From Enoplosus armatus (Eukaryota > Chordata > Actinopteri > Centrarchiformes > Enoplosidae), in contig NC_092180.1 of assembly GCF_043641665.1 (NCBI RefSeq), positions 9,665,891 through 9,729,890 of the forward strand: a stretch of DNA of 64,000 nucleotides, in the 5' to 3' direction. Below are positions 62,843 through 64,000 of this stretch, one piece after another. A program made the position numbers and the translations under genes. Position 1 is the first letter of the stretch. The number at the start of each line of letters is the position of its first letter. The notes under the pieces were generated by a model. It made no database searches and was not told where the DNA came from. It saw nothing but the letters and a program-made list of their open reading frames with translations.

Positions 62843-64000
62843 CCTTTACCTCGACTCATTTGATGATCATAAACTGCCACTCTGGGACATTTTTTTGAGA
62901 GGGCTTTCTTTTTCACTCTCTGACCTGCACAAACTGAACCTTTTTGCTCATTGCTTCTCAAGGTGACCATTTTTTCTGAAGTGAACTAGCCCCCTTCTGC
63001 TGCTATGCAGTTTTACTTTGTATTTTTCTTTACCTCAGTTGTTTCTATCTACCACTGAACCTGCCAGGGTGAGAAGTATTATACACATCACTACCCTTCA
63101 AATAGAGACAGGAGCAGGAAACTGGCTTGGTGCTGTAGAGAGACAGAGCTTCACACTACCCTATTCTGTCTCAGGAGAAAGTCATCTGAATTCATCTGAA
63201 CAAGGATTTCTCTCTTTGTTGTTTTTTTTCTTACAGTAACTTCTACCAAAGTACGTGTCTGTTGGAATACCGACTGCACTGAAGAGAACTGCCAATCATT
63301 GTTAACTTTCTATCAGCTATGCCTATTTTTTATGATAAATGATTCATTCCTGCAAATTCAGAAACAAAAGCTAGTCTGATAACGACATATCAGCCACTAG
63401 TACTAGTACTAATACATAAACACAGAACATAAACAAGCAATCTTGATACAGTTCCAGTTTTTTTTTTTTTGTGTTTTTTGATTGTGTTCAAGATACATAC
63501 TGAAGGGACATTTTACTTCAGTCAGTGCTCTCTGATGGACAAACTAAATGGTGACACTGTTTCTATGTGACTTCTGTACTGCAATTCCTTGTAACTTACT
63601 GAGTGATATATATATATATATATATATATATTTGTGTATATATCACGATATGATAATATGAGATTTATTACTAAATGTTGTCCCTTAATGTCTATGTCAT
63701 ATGTAGCGTGGCTATTTAGGTGGACATTTCCAAATAAATGTAATTTTATAACTCTGCTTACCTTTCCCATAATAAGTTCTGTCGTCTTGTAATTGGTGAT
63801 TTGAAGTAACAGGTCCGGAAAAATGGATGTGAAGACCTCAGTAGTATCAGGATTATACAACAATGTGGAAAATGAGAAAATAAAAAAGGCATGACAGGCA
63901 ACATTCATTTTAAAAACATGTCTGTCTTTAATCTGAATTGATAGATGTTTAATCTAAATCAGGATTTGTGAATGTATGCAGAAAGTTTTAAAACGCTCTT
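62843..64000. other. non-coding interval
   Basis: AT-rich DNA with a TA microsatellite (63606-63631) and a T13 run (63458-63470). A strong-looking acceptor 'gttttttttcttacag' ends at 63237, but the sequence begins TAAC, so only a microexon of about 14 bases before GTACGT would be possible. No gene seen. Confidence 0.5.
63606..63631. repeat. (TA)n microsatellite
   Basis: About 13 TA units followed by 'tttgtgtatatatcacg'. Confidence 0.95.

Noticed and set aside
63217..63260. Strong acceptor followed by GTACGT, possible microexon
   Set aside because: The enclosed 14 bases begin with TAA in phase 0, and there are no neighbouring exons to support it.

Overview
Animal nuclear DNA, almost certainly from a ray-finned (teleost) fish. 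It is AT-rich (by eye about 38% GC) and full of CA/GT, GA, TA and GATA microsatellites. The recognisable dispersed repeats are fish-type: a tRNA-like SINE with the 'agtggttag ... ctctaaattgccc ... gctggaataggct' signature, a 'tcaattttaattatatagccc' repeat, a 'cccaaagcaacttaca' repeat, a hAT element with 'agggatgcaccgatac' ends, and a decayed ZMYM1-like hAT transposase gene. Family names come from memory, not from a search. No bacterial, organellar or viral features were seen.

I found no convincing host protein-coding gene, rRNA, full tRNA, known microRNA, CpG island or CRISPR array. Nearly all open frames are short and lack splice sites, or are translated microsatellites. The window therefore reads as a gene desert or the inside of one or more very large introns. 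The best host-exon candidate is a possible terminal exon on the minus strand (54881-55105). It has a textbook branch/polypyrimidine/CAG acceptor, an open phase-0 frame and an AATAAA at the stop. It is unproven. Other frames worth a search are 35380-35595 (+), 47315-47614 (-) and the statistically long 49702-50376 (+).

Layout. 1-2.2 kb: unique DNA, then two dispersed repeats. 2.2-15.2 kb: mostly unique DNA with several complex, enhancer-like blocks, including a nested palindrome at 12.9 kb. 15.24-15.76 kb: a non-autonomous hAT element with an intact target-site duplication. 15.8-24.2 kb: unique DNA, a GATA repeat and a LINE 3' tail. 24.25-25.44 kb: the transposase-gene relic. 25.4-53.0 kb: long quiet DNA with scattered enhancer-like blocks (33.7, 36.3, 39.4, 40.3, 45.2, 50.5-51.9 kb) and one antisense SINE. 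53.0-53.4 kb: a fish repeat. 53.9-64 kb: microsatellite-dense DNA with more enhancer-like blocks (56.0, 57.0, 61.3, 62.2-62.8 kb).

Entries named 'complex unique block' rest on one argument: locally balanced composition, no repeat character, and clustered homeodomain, TALE, SOX, GATA, AP-1 or nuclear-receptor-type sites. Conservation could not be tested here, so their confidence is deliberately low. If this is a regulatory desert, those blocks would act on a developmental gene outside the window. That is inference.
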